This document shows positions 8,023 through 17,882 of a stretch of DNA of 34,192 nucleotides, in pieces (position 1 is the stretch's first letter; each line of letters begins with the position of its first letter). The notes under the pieces were generated by a model, which searched no databases, was not told where the DNA came from, and saw only the letters and a program-made list of their open reading frames with translations. This DNA is from Sulfurovum sp. (GTDB taxonomy: Bacteria > Campylobacterota > Campylobacteria > Campylobacterales > Sulfurovaceae). The translations under genes and the position numbers were made by a program. The stretch is from NCBI GenBank assembly GCA_027012955.1, contig JALUYL010000084.1, positions 1 through 34,192 of the forward strand, given 5' to 3'.

Positions 8023-10528
8023 CTTTTTCGTGGTCCTTTTTGTTGCATTGTTTGTCTGGGCTGCTGCAGGTATAAAGATAGATAGTCTAAAACTTTTTGA
8101 CTATCATGTTGATGGATTATACATTAAACTTGATAAAAAGCTTATACTCAAAGCCAAGATTATACGTATACCACAACGTAAAGCCAACCCTTCTTTTGAC
8201 AATGTAGATAAAACATTTCAAAATATCAAGTATCTGCTTACCTTTTTTCAAGATATTGAACTCGATGAGATAGACTTTAGAAACAATACCCTTGAAATCA
8301 TCTTTCGTGATAATATTTTGCAGTTAGGTACTAATGATTATTTGGTACGCGGGAACATAGAGCAAGACGATGACACTTTAAAAGGTGAGATCCCGATATT
8401 GTATTTGAAAAAGCAAGATATAGCGCTTAAGGGTACCTTTTCTTATGACTTGCAAAATGACGTACTCAACACAAAGGGTAAGGTTATCTTTCATGAGACT
8501 ATAGGTGAATTTACTGCGAACAAAACAGGTAAAGATGTGGATTTTTCTTTCAAAAGTAAAAGTTTTTCTGATTTGAGAAGTATACTCTCTAAATTTGGGT
8601 TACCCTCCAATATTGAAAGTTGGATTGTCGATAAAGTGACAGCTAAGTCTTACAAATTACTCTCCTTTAAAGGAAAAGGGAAAATAGAAAATAGCGAGTT
8701 ACACATAGACATCGAGAGTTTGAAAGGTAAAGCACTCTTATCTGGGGTTGATATCTATTTTAAAGAAGGGGTAGACGCGGTACATGCAAAAAGAGTGATA
8801 CTCAACTATTATGATAGAGGATTGTACTTTGATTTGTATCAGCCTGTGTATAAAGAGAAACATTTAGATGGTAGTACGGTAGCTATCACAGGTTTAGGTC
8901 AACATGATGCAGCACTGGCTCTCATGCTTAAGTCTGATACTACTTTGGATACTGATATTAAAGCGTTACTTCAAAAATATGATATTCACATTCCTTTGAG
9001 GCAAGAAAAGGGAAGGTTGCAAGCCAATGTAGCTATCGATATAGGTTTAAAAGAAAAACATACTGACATACGTGTTTGGGTAGATGTGAATGAGAGTGAT
9101 ATCTATCTGGGTGAGACAAAGTTACATGTTTTAGGTGGCAGGTTAGGGTATGAAGATAATATCATTCGCATTGAGAAGATACGTGTTTCTGAACCAGATT
9201 ATGTGGGTGTTTTGGATGGAACAATAAACATAAAAAAGAAAGAAGGGAAATGTATATTTGATGCGAAAAAGCTTCAAGTGAAAGCAGAAAAAAAAGTTGT
9301 GTGGTTGTTGAAAAATGTTTCACTTCCTTTTGCTTTTGAGTATAAAAGAGATTTGAAATTCAAAGTTCCTAAGTTAGCTATAGAGATGTATAAGAAAGAT
9401 GAAGAGAGTGTTTTTACTTTTAAGGACTTAAATACCATAAAATCTTATCTAGTCGATAAAAAAATAGTAGACAGAGGCGGGAACTTTGAAGTGCGTACAA
9501 AAGATTTTAAGCATTATACTTTTAAAGGTCTGCTCAAACATAGTAGTTGTTTTTTCTATGAGAAAGAGAAGAGTTGTAAAAGCAGTATCCCTGTCCATGG
9601 GGACATCACCTCTACCAATCTGAATTTTTATGCTTTAGGTAAAAAAATACATTACAATCAGGCAAAAGCCCGAATAGATATTGAAAATCTCAATATTGAC
9701 TTAAAAAAGTTTTTAGACAATACACAAAAGAAAAGGAAGACAGGTAAAAAACTCATTATTACAGGGAAAAACAGTAATCTTCGTTATGAAAACTACACGC
9801 TGCTAACCGATAGTTATGATGTCACTGTAGATAAAAAAGGTAATATAAAAGCCATAGGAAGCAGTGCTGGGGATATTATAAAGTTTTCAAAAATTGGTGC
9901 TAACGTAGCCATACAGGCACTACGTATGAAAGATGCAGTGTTGCATCCTTTGATTAACTTTCATGGACTGCAAGGAGGGCGCTACTCTTTAAAGCTTGGG
10001 GGTGACCCTAAACGTACTATGAAAGGACAAATACTCATAGAGGGTGGGGTAATGAAAGGTTTTAAAGCCTATAAACGTACTTCTAAGTTTGTTAAAACAC
10101 TTCCTGAACTAGAGCCCTTACATAAGAGTAATGATAAAGATGGTTATCATATAAAAGAGGGTGTGATAGAGTACCGTATGATTGAGAGTAAAAAAATCAT
10201 CTTTGATTCCATCTATATTAAAGGGGAAACTTCGACTATTGTAGGGAAAGGTACACTCAATTTAGTCGATAAAACAATGGATATACATTTGACGATTCAA
10301 GTTGCTAAAGAGATTGGAAAGGTACTTGGAAGCATCCCTTTGGTCGGTTATATCTTAATGGGAGAGGATAAAAGTATCAACGTAGGTTTAAAAGTGACAG
10401 GGAAAATAGACAATCCTAAGGTACAAACTTCTGCGATAAAAGATATACTCACTACACCGTTTGAGGTGATTAAACGTACGTTAGAGTCACCTGCACATAT
10501 TTTACCTAAGAAGTTAGAGGTGCCCTAA
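7958..10528 (+). CDS. AsmA/YhdP-like envelope protein (DUF3971 type)
   Basis: The 856-residue protein has one N-terminal membrane anchor (about 18-37). A long beta-rich periplasmic region of alternating polar and hydrophobic strands follows, as in the AsmA/TamB/YhdP family of bridge-like lipid-transport proteins. The C-terminal signature is clear: a GKGTLNLVDKTMDIHLTIQV strand pair, an IPLVGYILMGEDKS turn and a VTGKIDNPKVQ ending, as in YhdP. A role moving phospholipid between the membranes is inferred from the family. ATG 7958 has AAAAGG eight bases upstream. A GTG at 8000 is an alternative that would give 842 residues, but it lacks a ribosome-binding site. With ATG 7958 the first 22 codons are antisense to the start of mltG. 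It ends eight bases from the convergent DUF4395 gene. Confidence 0.87.
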   Translation: MIKTSAIFSAHAIHVLLRNTLIFFVVLFVALFVWAAAGIKIDSLKLFDYHVDGLYIKLDKKLILKAKIIRIPQRKANPSFDNVDKTFQNIKYLLTFFQDIELDEIDFRNNTLEIIFRDNILQLGTNDYLVRGNIEQDDDTLKGEIPILYLKKQDIALKGTFSYDLQNDVLNTKGKVIFHETIGEFTANKTGKDVDFSFKSKSFSDLRSILSKFGLPSNIESWIVDKVTAKSYKLLSFKGKGKIENSELHIDIESLKGKALLSGVDIYFKEGVDAVHAKRVILNYYDRGLYFDLYQPVYKEKHLDGSTVAITGLGQHDAALALMLKSDTTLDTDIKALLQKYDIHIPLRQEKGRLQANVAIDIGLKEKHTDIRVWVDVNESDIYLGETKLHVLGGRLGYEDNIIRIEKIRVSEPDYVGVLDGTINIKKKEGKCIFDAKKLQVKAEKKVVWLLKNVSLPFAFEYKRDLKFKVPKLAIEMYKKDEESVFTFKDLNTIKSYLVDKKIVDRGGNFEVRTKDFKHYTFKGLLKHSSCFFYEKEKSCKSSIPVHGDITSTNLNFYALGKKIHYNQAKARIDIENLNIDLKKFLDNTQKKRKTGKKLIITGKNSNLRYENYTLLTDSYDVTVDKKGNIKAIGSSAGDIIKFSKIGANVAIQALRMKDAVLHPLINFHGLQGGRYSLKLGGDPKRTMKGQILIEGGVMKGFKAYKRTSKFVKTLPELEPLHKSNDKDGYHIKEGVIEYRMIESKKIIFDSIYIKGETSTIVGKGTLNLVDKTMDIHLTIQVAKEIGKVLGSIPLVGYILMGEDKSINVGLKVTGKIDNPKVQTSAIKDILTTPFEVIKRTLESPAHILPKKLEVP

Positions 10529-10536
10529 AGAGAGGT

Positions 10537-11265
10537 TTAAAAGTCATCACTTTCAAATTCTCTTTCCATAATGAGGTCTTTTTCTTTTTGAAATTGGTCT
10601 TGGGTTAAAACCAACTCATGTAAAAACTCACCAAAGAATGTTTTTGATTCTGTTTTAGCAAGAAACAGATAGATACCAAACAGAAGTCCAAAGACTGTGA
10701 GCAGCCAGATAATCTTTTGTATAGGATTAAAAATCTGTATGGGGTCTTTTTGTTTTATCTCACATACGCCACCTGGGCAATGTTGTGGGTCTTCTTTAAT
10801 GATGGCTTTGTATATCATACAGCCTACACAGACTGAAAAAGCACTTTCCAAAAACATTAAAGAGATACATAACACACACACGAGTACTTTGTAAAAGGTA
10901 ATATCCCAGTGTAGTACAAACCACCACATCATAGGCAAAGAGATGATCCAACCCAGTGTCCATGCAAAACGTTTTTGTAGTCCACCGACATATTCTGGTG
11001 TTTGCTTGCGTACTGCAAACTTTCCAAGCATTAATGATGGTGAATATGTCGGACTAATCATCCTTGCTGTAAAATCGATAAACAAAAAGGTTAAATACAC
11101 TTTTGCCACGATAATATGGTTAAAACCAATACCAACAAAGATAACAATGGTGCCAAGCATACCTAATATGCCTGCAGCAGCTCTTGCTTCTCGTTCATTG
11201 ATAACGGTAACATCATAGCCAGGTACTTTTGCACCATAATTCCATAAAAAACTTTTAAGATTCAA
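10537..11265 (-). CDS. DUF4395-type integral membrane protein
   Basis: The open frame extends upstream to 11652, but that part is antisense to the next gene and is not membrane-like. A TTG at 11265 has AGGAG seven bases upstream and a TATAAT box at 11297-11302 that would give a leader of about 25 bases. I take this as the start (242 residues). The protein begins NLKSFLWNYGAKVPGYDV and has about five hydrophobic spans. It carries the DUF4395-like core INEREARAAAGILG, a conserved region with FIDFTARM, and cysteines in VCVGCMIY and CPGGVC. The tail (after about 215) is charged and probably cytoplasmic. The function is unknown. The cysteine pairs could bind metal or take part in redox chemistry, but that is speculation. 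Confidence 0.8.
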   Translation of the reverse strand: MNLKSFLWNYGAKVPGYDVTVINEREARAAAGILGMLGTIVIFVGIGFNHIIVAKVYLTFLFIDFTARMISPTYSPSLMLGKFAVRKQTPEYVGGLQKRFAWTLGWIISLPMMWWFVLHWDITFYKVLVCVLCISLMFLESAFSVCVGCMIYKAIIKEDPQHCPGGVCEIKQKDPIQIFNPIQKIIWLLTVFGLLFGIYLFLAKTESKTFFGEFLHELVLTQDQFQKEKDLIMEREFESDDF

Positions 11266-11296
11266 AATAGTACTCCTATTATTTATTGATATGGAG

Positions 11297-11302
11297 ATTA
11301 TA
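11297..11302 (-). promoter_or_regulatory. -10 box of the DUF4395 gene
   Basis: TATAAT on the minus strand in the short divergent spacer, placed so that a transcript would start about 25 bases before the TTG codon. This supports the short version of the gene. Confidence 0.45.
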
Positions 11303-11341
11303 CCTAAAACGTATAAATAAAAATTAGAGTATAATAAAAGT

Positions 11342-12046
11342 ATGAAGAAATTTATTTTAATATTTACTATGAACAGCGTAGTTTGGAACAGTATAGTTTG
11401 GGCAGATATATCTGCTGGGGAAGCAGCAGAACTAGAAGTACGTGCAGCTAAAATACGCAAAGAGTTAAACATACATACCCCTACAGCTAAAGAAAAAGAA
11501 GTAGCACGTATTAGGCATGAGTTACATTTGGATTTTGATACATCATCTAAAGAAGCCTTACTTGAGAGCAATAAACCGACGACGGTCGAATCTCTTACCA
11601 CTTCAAAGGAGTCGAGTATCACAGACTCGGTGAGTTCAGCCTTCTCAAGCATAACTGATACCTTTAGTTCAGAAGATGAAAAAGAAGAGGGTTACTCCTT
11701 TTCAGGCAGTCTCAACAGCTTTTATAATAGCGTTGGTTTAGATGCAGGAGAGAGTTGGGGGATGCCTTCGGTATTTGGATTCAATGAAAAGAAAAAAACA
11801 TCTTTGTTTAGCATAGGTATTTTAGGTGACATAGGAGATGCAGGGACTACTATGTATAAGGGGATGAAGTATTCTGGACAATCAGCAGAATTTACCTCAG
11901 GTATGATGTATAAAAGTTCTAAAATGTATAACACAATGTTCGGGGTGTTTGATGACTCTCCCTTTAATGTCTTCCAAGAGGAAGATGAAACTTCCGTCTT
12001 TGATGTATTTGAAGGTGGTAACTCGATGTTAGATATGTTTGATTAG
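11342..12046 (+). CDS. Exported protein of unknown function with short internal repeats
   Basis: I do not recognise this 234-residue protein. It has a signal peptide with a Lys-Lys start and a likely cleavage after Ala21 (IVWA before DIS), so it should be periplasmic. Two helical repeats follow: KIRKELNIHTPT (37-48) and RIRHELHLDFDT (56-67). A Ser/Thr-rich linker spans about 68-120. The acidic C-terminus has four spaced units: FGVF 200-203, FNVF 208-211, FDVF 220-223 and LDMF 230-233, each followed by an acidic residue or Gln. A TATAAT box at 11330-11335 lies so close to the ATG that the mRNA may be leaderless. There is no clear Shine-Dalgarno. It stands alone between divergent and convergent genes. 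Confidence 0.72.
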   Translation: MKKFILIFTMNSVVWNSIVWADISAGEAAELEVRAAKIRKELNIHTPTAKEKEVARIRHELHLDFDTSSKEALLESNKPTTVESLTTSKESSITDSVSSAFSSITDTFSSEDEKEEGYSFSGSLNSFYNSVGLDAGESWGMPSVFGFNEKKKTSLFSIGILGDIGDAGTTMYKGMKYSGQSAEFTSGMMYKSSKMYNTMFGVFDDSPFNVFQEEDETSVFDVFEGGNSMLDMFD

Positions 12047-12059
12047 TGTTGTAAGAAGT

Positions 12060-13277
12060 CTATTCATTTCGTAATACAGCAAGCGGATCGGTTTGAGAAG
12101 CTTTTTTTGCAGGATAGAGTGATGAGAGTAATATAATAAAACTTGTCCCTATAAGGATAAAAGAAAAGTCACCAAGCGTGAGGTCAACGGGAAGTTTAGT
12201 GGTACCATAAACATCTTCTGGCATAGAGATAAGGTCAAACGTTTTCAAAACCCAGATACCTAGCCCACCCAGTAGAGTACCCGCCACAATACCTGCAGAA
12301 CCTATCACCAACCCTAAACGAAAGAAAATAGCGCTTATTTCTGCTTTTGTGGCACCTAGCGTACGCATTAGGGCAATCTCTCTACGTCTGCTCATGACTG
12401 TCATGAGTAATGAAGAAATGATGTTTAATGAAGCAACAAGGATGATAAGAAGCAAAACTAAGAAGAGTGCCTTCTTCTCCATCTTCATGGCAGAAAAAAA
12501 GTTTCCGTTTTGTTGCCACCAACCTTCTATGACTACCATTTCTGGAAGCACTTTTTTGATGGCATCTATCTCTTCAAGAGGGTTTTTTGTATAGATATGT
12601 AATCCATCATAAGCGCCATGTTTACGCTTTAAGAGTTTTTCAAAAGCTTCTAAAGTTGTATACATGATGGCTTTGTCATAGGCTTTGAGTCCAGACTTAA
12701 AGACACCATCTACGACAAAACGTTTTTGTAAAGGCATTGTACCAAAGCCTATGGCTTGTTGTTCAGAAAAGTAGAGTGTGACTTTGTCACCTACACGGGC
12801 ATTCATCTCATAAGAAAGACCTTCTCCCATCACTACTCTAAATTTAGAAGTACCTGTACTATTTGCATCTTTAAAAACATGGTTTATTTTGGCTTCTTTC
12901 TTGGCATCTACACCGTAAAGTAGTGAGCCTTGCACGGCACCATCATTTTTTGTAATGACTTGTGTCGTGTAGTAGGGTGAAAATTGTAGATTTGGAAACT
13001 TTTTTGAAAGTGAGTTCACTAAAGTGTCATTGACCGAATTTTCTGCCAAAGGGAGAATGGTCAGTGGATAATTCATTACAAAAAGTTTTTTAGAAAACTC
13101 TTTTTGTGTACCATTCATTATCCCCATCGCAATCATCAACACCAATACCCCAACAGCAATACCTAAAAAAGCCAACATTGCTGAAATAAAAATAAAAGGG
13201 TTTTCTTTGTCATACTTGAGGTAGTGCTTGATGATGTGCCTAATAAATTTTTTATTAGGCGAGGGGATAGTTTTCAT
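12060..13277 (-). CDS. LolC/LolE-type ABC transporter permease
   Basis: This FtsX-family permease of 405 residues is the type that releases lipoproteins from the inner membrane. It has an N-terminal span (about 30-50), a large periplasmic domain (about 55-265), and three C-terminal spans. A cytoplasmic loop carries the coupling motif MSRRREIALMRTLGAT, diagnostic of LolC/E. The frame opens at 13319, but the ATG at 13277 begins with the KTIPSPNKKFIRHIIKHYL cytoplasmic lead and shares one base with the secA stop (TAATG), so 13277 is chosen. No ATPase gene is adjacent. In Campylobacter a LolC-like permease also follows secA (recalled, not checked), which points to conserved order and coupled translation. 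Confidence 0.9.
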   Translation of the reverse strand: MKTIPSPNKKFIRHIIKHYLKYDKENPFIFISAMLAFLGIAVGVLVLMIAMGIMNGTQKEFSKKLFVMNYPLTILPLAENSVNDTLVNSLSKKFPNLQFSPYYTTQVITKNDGAVQGSLLYGVDAKKEAKINHVFKDANSTGTSKFRVVMGEGLSYEMNARVGDKVTLYFSEQQAIGFGTMPLQKRFVVDGVFKSGLKAYDKAIMYTTLEAFEKLLKRKHGAYDGLHIYTKNPLEEIDAIKKVLPEMVVIEGWWQQNGNFFSAMKMEKKALFLVLLLIILVASLNIISSLLMTVMSRRREIALMRTLGATKAEISAIFFRLGLVIGSAGIVAGTLLGGLGIWVLKTFDLISMPEDVYGTTKLPVDLTLGDFSFILIGTSFIILLSSLYPAKKASQTDPLAVLRNE

Positions 13278-15916
13278 TATGCCAATAAACCTTTTTTGGG
13301 TCCACTCTTTCCACAACAATTTTTATATTTTTGACCAGATCCACAAGGACATGGGTCATTTCTTTTTGGTTTTTTTGCTGCTCTTTGTGGTGTAAGCTTT
13401 TCTGAATCTTCAGTAATAGTACCTTCTTCGTACGATTGGTTCAGTGTGACATCTGCAACATCTGCTTCTAACTCTTCTCTAATATGCTCAACGGCTGCTT
13501 CTTCCTCTTCGGCTGTGGTAAAGTCAAACTGTACCAACTGTAGGGTTTTAACAGCTTCAAGTTTGATGCGCGTTACTAGGTCAGTAAAGAGTTTGTATGA
13601 GTCTTGTTTGTACTCTGTGAGTGGATCTTTTTGGTTGTACCCTCTAAGCCCGATACCCGTTTTAAGTACATCCATCTCATAAAGGTGGTCTCTCCATTGA
13701 GGGTCAAGTACTTGAAGGTATAAGATACGTTCTATTTCTTTACGTTGTTCTGGGTCTATGGGTTCCATTTTGGCTTCATAGAGATTTTCTAACATATCAC
13801 GTATCATGGTAGTCATTTCTTCTACTTCTTTACCTTTAAACTCCGTTGCATCCACTTCTATATGCAACTCTTCTTTAATGAATGCTGCGAGTTTTTCAAC
13901 ATCAAAGTCTTCCGTAGGCATACCTTCAAAGATTTCAGCTTCTGCCATAAGATGTGCGATGTACTCTTCACGGTTCTCTTTTATCTTTTCACCAATATCA
14001 AACTCAGGGTCAAGGAGTTGGTTTCTAAAGGCATAAATAGCTTTACGTTGGTGGTTGGCTACGTCATCATATTCTAAGATATGTTTACGAGATTCATAGT
14101 GTTGGTTCTCTACTTTTTTCTGCGCTTTTTCAACAGAACGTGTCACAATTTTAGAGTCAATGTATTCACCATCTTCTACACCAAGTTTGTTCATGATATT
14201 TCTGATTTTATCTCCACCGAAGATACGTAGAAGATTATCATCTAAACTTAGGAAAAACTGAGATTCTCCGGGGTCACCTTGACGACCTGAACGTCCACGA
14301 AGTTGGTTGTCTATACGTCTACTCTCATGTCGCTCAGTTCCTAGTATCATAAGACCACCAAGGGACTTGACTTCGTCATCTACTTTGATGTCAACCCCAC
14401 GACCTGCCATGTTGGTAGCCACGGTAACAGCAGCTTTTTGACCAGCATTCATGATAATCTCTGCTTCTTGTGCATGGTTTTTAGCGTTGAGCATGTTGTG
14501 AGGGATTTTTTCTTTTTTAAGTCTTTCATCAATCATCTCTGATTTTTCAATGGAAGCAGTACCCACAAGTACAGGTTGTCCTTTAGCATGCAGTTCTCTT
14601 ACACGTTTGACAACTGCATCCATTTTCTCACGCTCTGTATTATAGATAAGGTCATTTTTATCTAACCTTGCAACAGGCACATTTGTAGGTATAGAGATAA
14701 CTTCTAAGTTGTAGATTTGAGAAAATTCTGTAGCTTCTGTTTGTGCAGTTCCTGTCATACCTGCAAGCTTATCATAGGCTCTAAAGTAGTTTTGGTAGGT
14801 AATCTCTGCAAGGGTTTGTGACTCTTCTTGAATCTCAACATCTTCTTTACATTCTAGTGCTTGGTGCAGCCCTTCAGAATATCTACGTCCTTCACTTAAA
14901 CGTCCTGTAAATTCATCAACGATGATGATTTCATTGTCTTGAACCACATAATCCACATCTTTTTCAAATATATAGTGTGCTTTAAGTGCTTGGTCAAGGT
15001 GGTGTGAAAGTGCAGCATTTTCAAGTGAGTAGAGGTTCTCCACTTCAAAAAGATCTTGTGCTTTTTGAAGTCCATCTTCTGTCATGACGATGGTTCTGTT
15101 TTTTTCATCTACTATGAAATCACCAGTTGTTTTTTCATCTTCGCCCGCTTTGACTTTTAGCTTCTCTCCACGTTCCATCTGTTTTGCTATGGTGTCAGCT
15201 TGTGCATAGTAACTGTGGTCACGTTGTGTTGGACCAGAAATGATAAGAGGGGTTCTTGCTTCATCAATCAAAATAGAATCCACTTCATCGATGATGGCAT
15301 AGTGGTGGTCACGTTGTGCTTTTTCTTCGGCACGTACCTTCATGTTGTCACGTAAGTAGTCAAAGCCGTATTCGTTGTTGGTACCATAGGTGATGTCTGC
15401 AGCGTATTGTGCTTTTCTTTCCATGTCATCATGGATGTCTGCTGTTAAGCATCCTACTGTGTAGCCTAAAAATTCGTAAATAGGAGACATTTCAGCACTG
15501 TCACGACCTGCGAGGTAGTCGTTCACGGTAACGATGTGTACGCCTTTACCTTCCATAGCATTGAGTACTACAGCAAGTGTGGCAACAAGTGTTTTACCTT
15601 CACCTGTTTTCATCTCGGCGATATTTCCATCATGAAGCACCATACCCCCAACCATTTGGACATCATAGTGTCTCATACTCATAGTACGTTTAGCCACTTC
15701 TCTAGTGATAGCAAAAGAATCAGAAAGGACATCGTCTAATGTTTTTTCTCCATTTTGTACGGCTGAACGCAAGGCACCAAATGCAGCTTTGAGTGCATCA
15801 TCATCTAAGCTCTCATACTGTGCTTCTAGAGCATTAATAGGTTGTACTTTTTTAAGATAATTTTTTACGATTTTATCATTTTGCGTGCCGAAGACTTTGA
15901 GGATACTTTTTATCAT
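13277..15916 (-). CDS. secA: Protein translocase ATPase SecA
   Basis: SecA drives preproteins through SecYEG. The 879-residue length is typical. The Walker A motif MKTGEGKT is near residue 102, the [19 protein letters not shown] box near 209, and the second helicase lobe shows [13 protein letters not shown] and [16 protein letters not shown]. The C-terminal zinc site is C856-x-C858-x8-C867-C868, the CC form common outside enterobacteria. It is followed directly by a LolC/E permease with overlapping stop and start. The ATG at 15916 has only a weak ribosome-binding site. Confidence 0.98.
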   Translation of the reverse strand: MIKSILKVFGTQNDKIVKNYLKKVQPINALEAQYESLDDDALKAAFGALRSAVQNGEKTLDDVLSDSFAITREVAKRTMSMRHYDVQMVGGMVLHDGNIAEMKTGEGKTLVATLAVVLNAMEGKGVHIVTVNDYLAGRDSAEMSPIYEFLGYTVGCLTADIHDDMERKAQYAADITYGTNNEYGFDYLRDNMKVRAEEKAQRDHHYAIIDEVDSILIDEARTPLIISGPTQRDHSYYAQADTIAKQMERGEKLKVKAGEDEKTTGDFIVDEKNRTIVMTEDGLQKAQDLFEVENLYSLENAALSHHLDQALKAHYIFEKDVDYVVQDNEIIIVDEFTGRLSEGRRYSEGLHQALECKEDVEIQEESQTLAEITYQNYFRAYDKLAGMTGTAQTEATEFSQIYNLEVISIPTNVPVARLDKNDLIYNTEREKMDAVVKRVRELHAKGQPVLVGTASIEKSEMIDERLKKEKIPHNMLNAKNHAQEAEIIMNAGQKAAVTVATNMAGRGVDIKVDDEVKSLGGLMILGTERHESRRIDNQLRGRSGRQGDPGESQFFLSLDDNLLRIFGGDKIRNIMNKLGVEDGEYIDSKIVTRSVEKAQKKVENQHYESRKHILEYDDVANHQRKAIYAFRNQLLDPEFDIGEKIKENREEYIAHLMAEAEIFEGMPTEDFDVEKLAAFIKEELHIEVDATEFKGKEVEEMTTMIRDMLENLYEAKMEPIDPEQRKEIERILYLQVLDPQWRDHLYEMDVLKTGIGLRGYNQKDPLTEYKQDSYKLFTDLVTRIKLEAVKTLQLVQFDFTTAEEEEAAVEHIREELEADVADVTLNQSYEEGTITEDSEKLTPQRAAKKPKRNDPCPCGSGQKYKNCCGKSGPKKGLLA

Positions 15917-16011
15917 TGTATATGTTACCTAATATTATAGTGGGGATTATTTTATCTAAAAAGGTATTAATAATGAGTTAGTGTGAGAAAATCATATCTA
16001 TATGTAAACAA

Positions 16012-16037
16012 ATGGGTACCCACAAGAGATACCCCAT
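16012..16037. repeat. Imperfect inverted repeat between tapT and secA
   Basis: ATGGGTA (16012-16018) and TACCCCAT (16030-16037) pair with one bulged base, and a perfect GGGTACCC palindrome overlaps the left arm. The hairpin follows tapT on the minus strand and precedes secA. It could end the vapB-tapT transcript or be a REP relic. There is no T-run on either side. Confidence 0.4.
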
Positions 16038-16072
16038 ACGGGTGAATGGCATGAAACTGCATAGTGGTTGAT

Positions 16073-16696
16073 TTATGAATGGGTATTGGTATTTTTATAA
16101 AGTTGATACTCTACCATTTTATGAAATGGAGTTAGAAAATTTTTTAGACTTTTTGTATTGATATTTTCTATCTTATGCATCTTTAAAAGTTCCAATACAC
16201 ACAATGTACTCTCCATTGTACTTAGACAATATGCTTGGGGTTGCTCTTTAAATACAAAAGCAGACTGTTTAGTATGTGTAAAACTTACTTTTGGCAAAGC
16301 ATCTATATTTGGACTCTCTTTAAGCATAGCACGTGAACACGCCCATGTTGAGTCTATGAGAAATAGTACGGTTTGTCTGCTTTCGTCTCCTATTTTCTCT
16401 TCATTTAGATTGATACTGTTTTTAGAGGGGTAGAGTACAAAACAGTTATTCTCTTTATCATCTAAAATAGCATTTATCGCATCATTATTTGTAAAGTCTA
16501 TGCCTATATGAAGTTCACAGTTTGTTAAAGAGAGGTTTGTAAAGTGTCCTGTGCCATTTTTGGTCTTTCTAAACTCTTTGGGGTGCATGAGTATGACAAA
16601 GCGTGTGTTGGTCTCTATGGGTGTGATGTATGCACACATGCATGATGTTTTGGGTCGGTAGCAGTGGTAACAGATAGAACGTGGATTAGTGGACAT
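16073..16696 (-). CDS. tapT: DTW-domain tRNA-uridine aminocarboxypropyltransferase
   Basis: This DTW-domain protein (207 residues) belongs to the family that adds the 3-amino-3-carboxypropyl group of S-adenosylmethionine to uridine in tRNA (acp3U; TapT/YfiP in E. coli). It starts with a cysteine cluster, CYHCYRPKTSCMC near residues 9-21, likely a zinc site. It then shows the VILMHPKEFRKTKNGTGH block and the signature DSTWACSRAM near residues 114-123, which gives the family its name. The ATG overlaps the end of the MFS gene by eleven bases, so it is the last gene of a minus-strand unit. Substrate position in this organism is inferred from the family. Confidence 0.88.
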   Translation of the reverse strand: MSTNPRSICYHCYRPKTSCMCAYITPIETNTRFVILMHPKEFRKTKNGTGHFTNLSLTNCELHIGIDFTNNDAINAILDDKENNCFVLYPSKNSINLNEEKIGDESRQTVLFLIDSTWACSRAMLKESPNIDALPKVSFTHTKQSAFVFKEQPQAYCLSTMESTLCVLELLKMHKIENINTKSLKNFLTPFHKMVEYQLYKNTNTHS

Positions 16697-17879
16697 CTAA
16701 ATAGGACTTTTTAAACCAAAGATAATACGCTGCATATACAAAGAAGCCAGAGCCTAAGGTGAGTGTAATACCTTGTAATGACATACCCCATTTTGAGGCA
16801 TAGCCTATGAAGAGTGCTGTAGCAACATTGGAGAGCATAAAAATCATGTCATTGTAAGAGATGACCCTTCCCATAAACTTACTCTCTGTCTCTTCTTGTA
16901 TGAGAAGGTAGGTGTATGACCAGAGTGTTGTGATGAAAAAACCTGTGATAAACAGCCCTACAAGTGCAAAGTAAAAATGGTACTCTAAAAAGCTCCAGAG
17001 TATGATGGCAAAACCTTGGAGTATGAAAAAGTAGTGCAAATTGTGTTTAGAAACAATATTTGAGATAAAAAATGGACCAATCATCAGCCCTAAAGCTCTT
17101 GTAGCATTCATCCATCCTATTGCCAGTGGTACAGCGATGAGTTCTTTATACTGGAAGTCTGCAAGCAAGGTAATGAGTGCATCAAAAGAGGTGAGTCCTA
17201 TAGATGCATGCAGCAGTATGAGATGGAGTATCTTCTTTTGTGAGATAATATAGGCAAAACCAGATTTTAACATCTCAAAGTTTGATTCTGTATGGGTGAT
17301 GGTCTCTATGGAGATATGTAAGCCTATCAGTAAAAGCACGGCGATAGTGTAGAGCATAGCGTCAATGCTAAAGGCAAGGTCAAACCCTATATAGTAAGTG
17401 ACCACACCACCTACGGCCATACCTAAAGCATAACAGACAGACCAGATAACAGAGTGTATTTCGTTGGTATTCTTAAGCATTGCTCCTGAGACAAGCTTTG
17501 GAAAGAGTGCCATCTCGGCTGAAAAGAGCATAGAGGCAGAGGAGGAGCGTATAAAGATGAGTATCATCAGTACCCAGACATATTCTAAAGAGTTGATAAA
17601 TATAAACCCTAGTGTCATAGATATCTCTATCACCAATAAAATACCCATAAGCTTTTTAAAGTCTATACGGTCAATGACAAGCCCAATGATGGGGGCAAGT
17701 ACAACTGCAGGGAGCATTGCCATGGTGGCAGTTAAGGCTATGGTTATTTCGTCTGCACCAAAGGAGACTATCATAGAAAAGATAGCCACTTGAGAAAACC
17801 ATGTCCCAAAGTAAGAGATAAACTGTATGAGTGAAAGCCGTCTGATGACGGGATGTTTAAGGGTATCTAGGTAGGTCAA
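16686..17879 (-). CDS. MFS transporter (MFS_3/EntS-like)
   Basis: A 397-residue permease with about twelve hydrophobic spans, beginning LDTLKHPVIRRLSLIQFISYFGTWFSQVA, which resembles the MFS_3/EntS group. The A-motif-like loop IGLVIDRIDFKKLM after span 2 is conserved. Export of a small molecule is likely but the substrate is unknown. The start is TTG (17879), four bases from the preceding stop, with no strong ribosome-binding site, so it is probably made by translational coupling. The 3' end overlaps tapT. The tapT neighbour gives no clear hint about its substrate. Confidence 0.88.
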   Translation of the reverse strand: MTYLDTLKHPVIRRLSLIQFISYFGTWFSQVAIFSMIVSFGADEITIALTATMAMLPAVVLAPIIGLVIDRIDFKKLMGILLVIEISMTLGFIFINSLEYVWVLMILIFIRSSSASMLFSAEMALFPKLVSGAMLKNTNEIHSVIWSVCYALGMAVGGVVTYYIGFDLAFSIDAMLYTIAVLLLIGLHISIETITHTESNFEMLKSGFAYIISQKKILHLILLHASIGLTSFDALITLLADFQYKELIAVPLAIGWMNATRALGLMIGPFFISNIVSKHNLHYFFILQGFAIILWSFLEYHFYFALVGLFITGFFITTLWSYTYLLIQEETESKFMGRVISYNDMIFMLSNVATALFIGYASKWGMSLQGITLTLGSGFFVYAAYYLWFKKSYLDVH

Positions 17880-17882
17880 GGT

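Noticed and set aside
11266-11652. Upstream extension of the DUF4395 frame (129 more codons)
   Set aside because: It is antisense to the exported-protein gene and not membrane-like. A TTG with a good ribosome-binding site and a matching -10 box supports a start at 11265.
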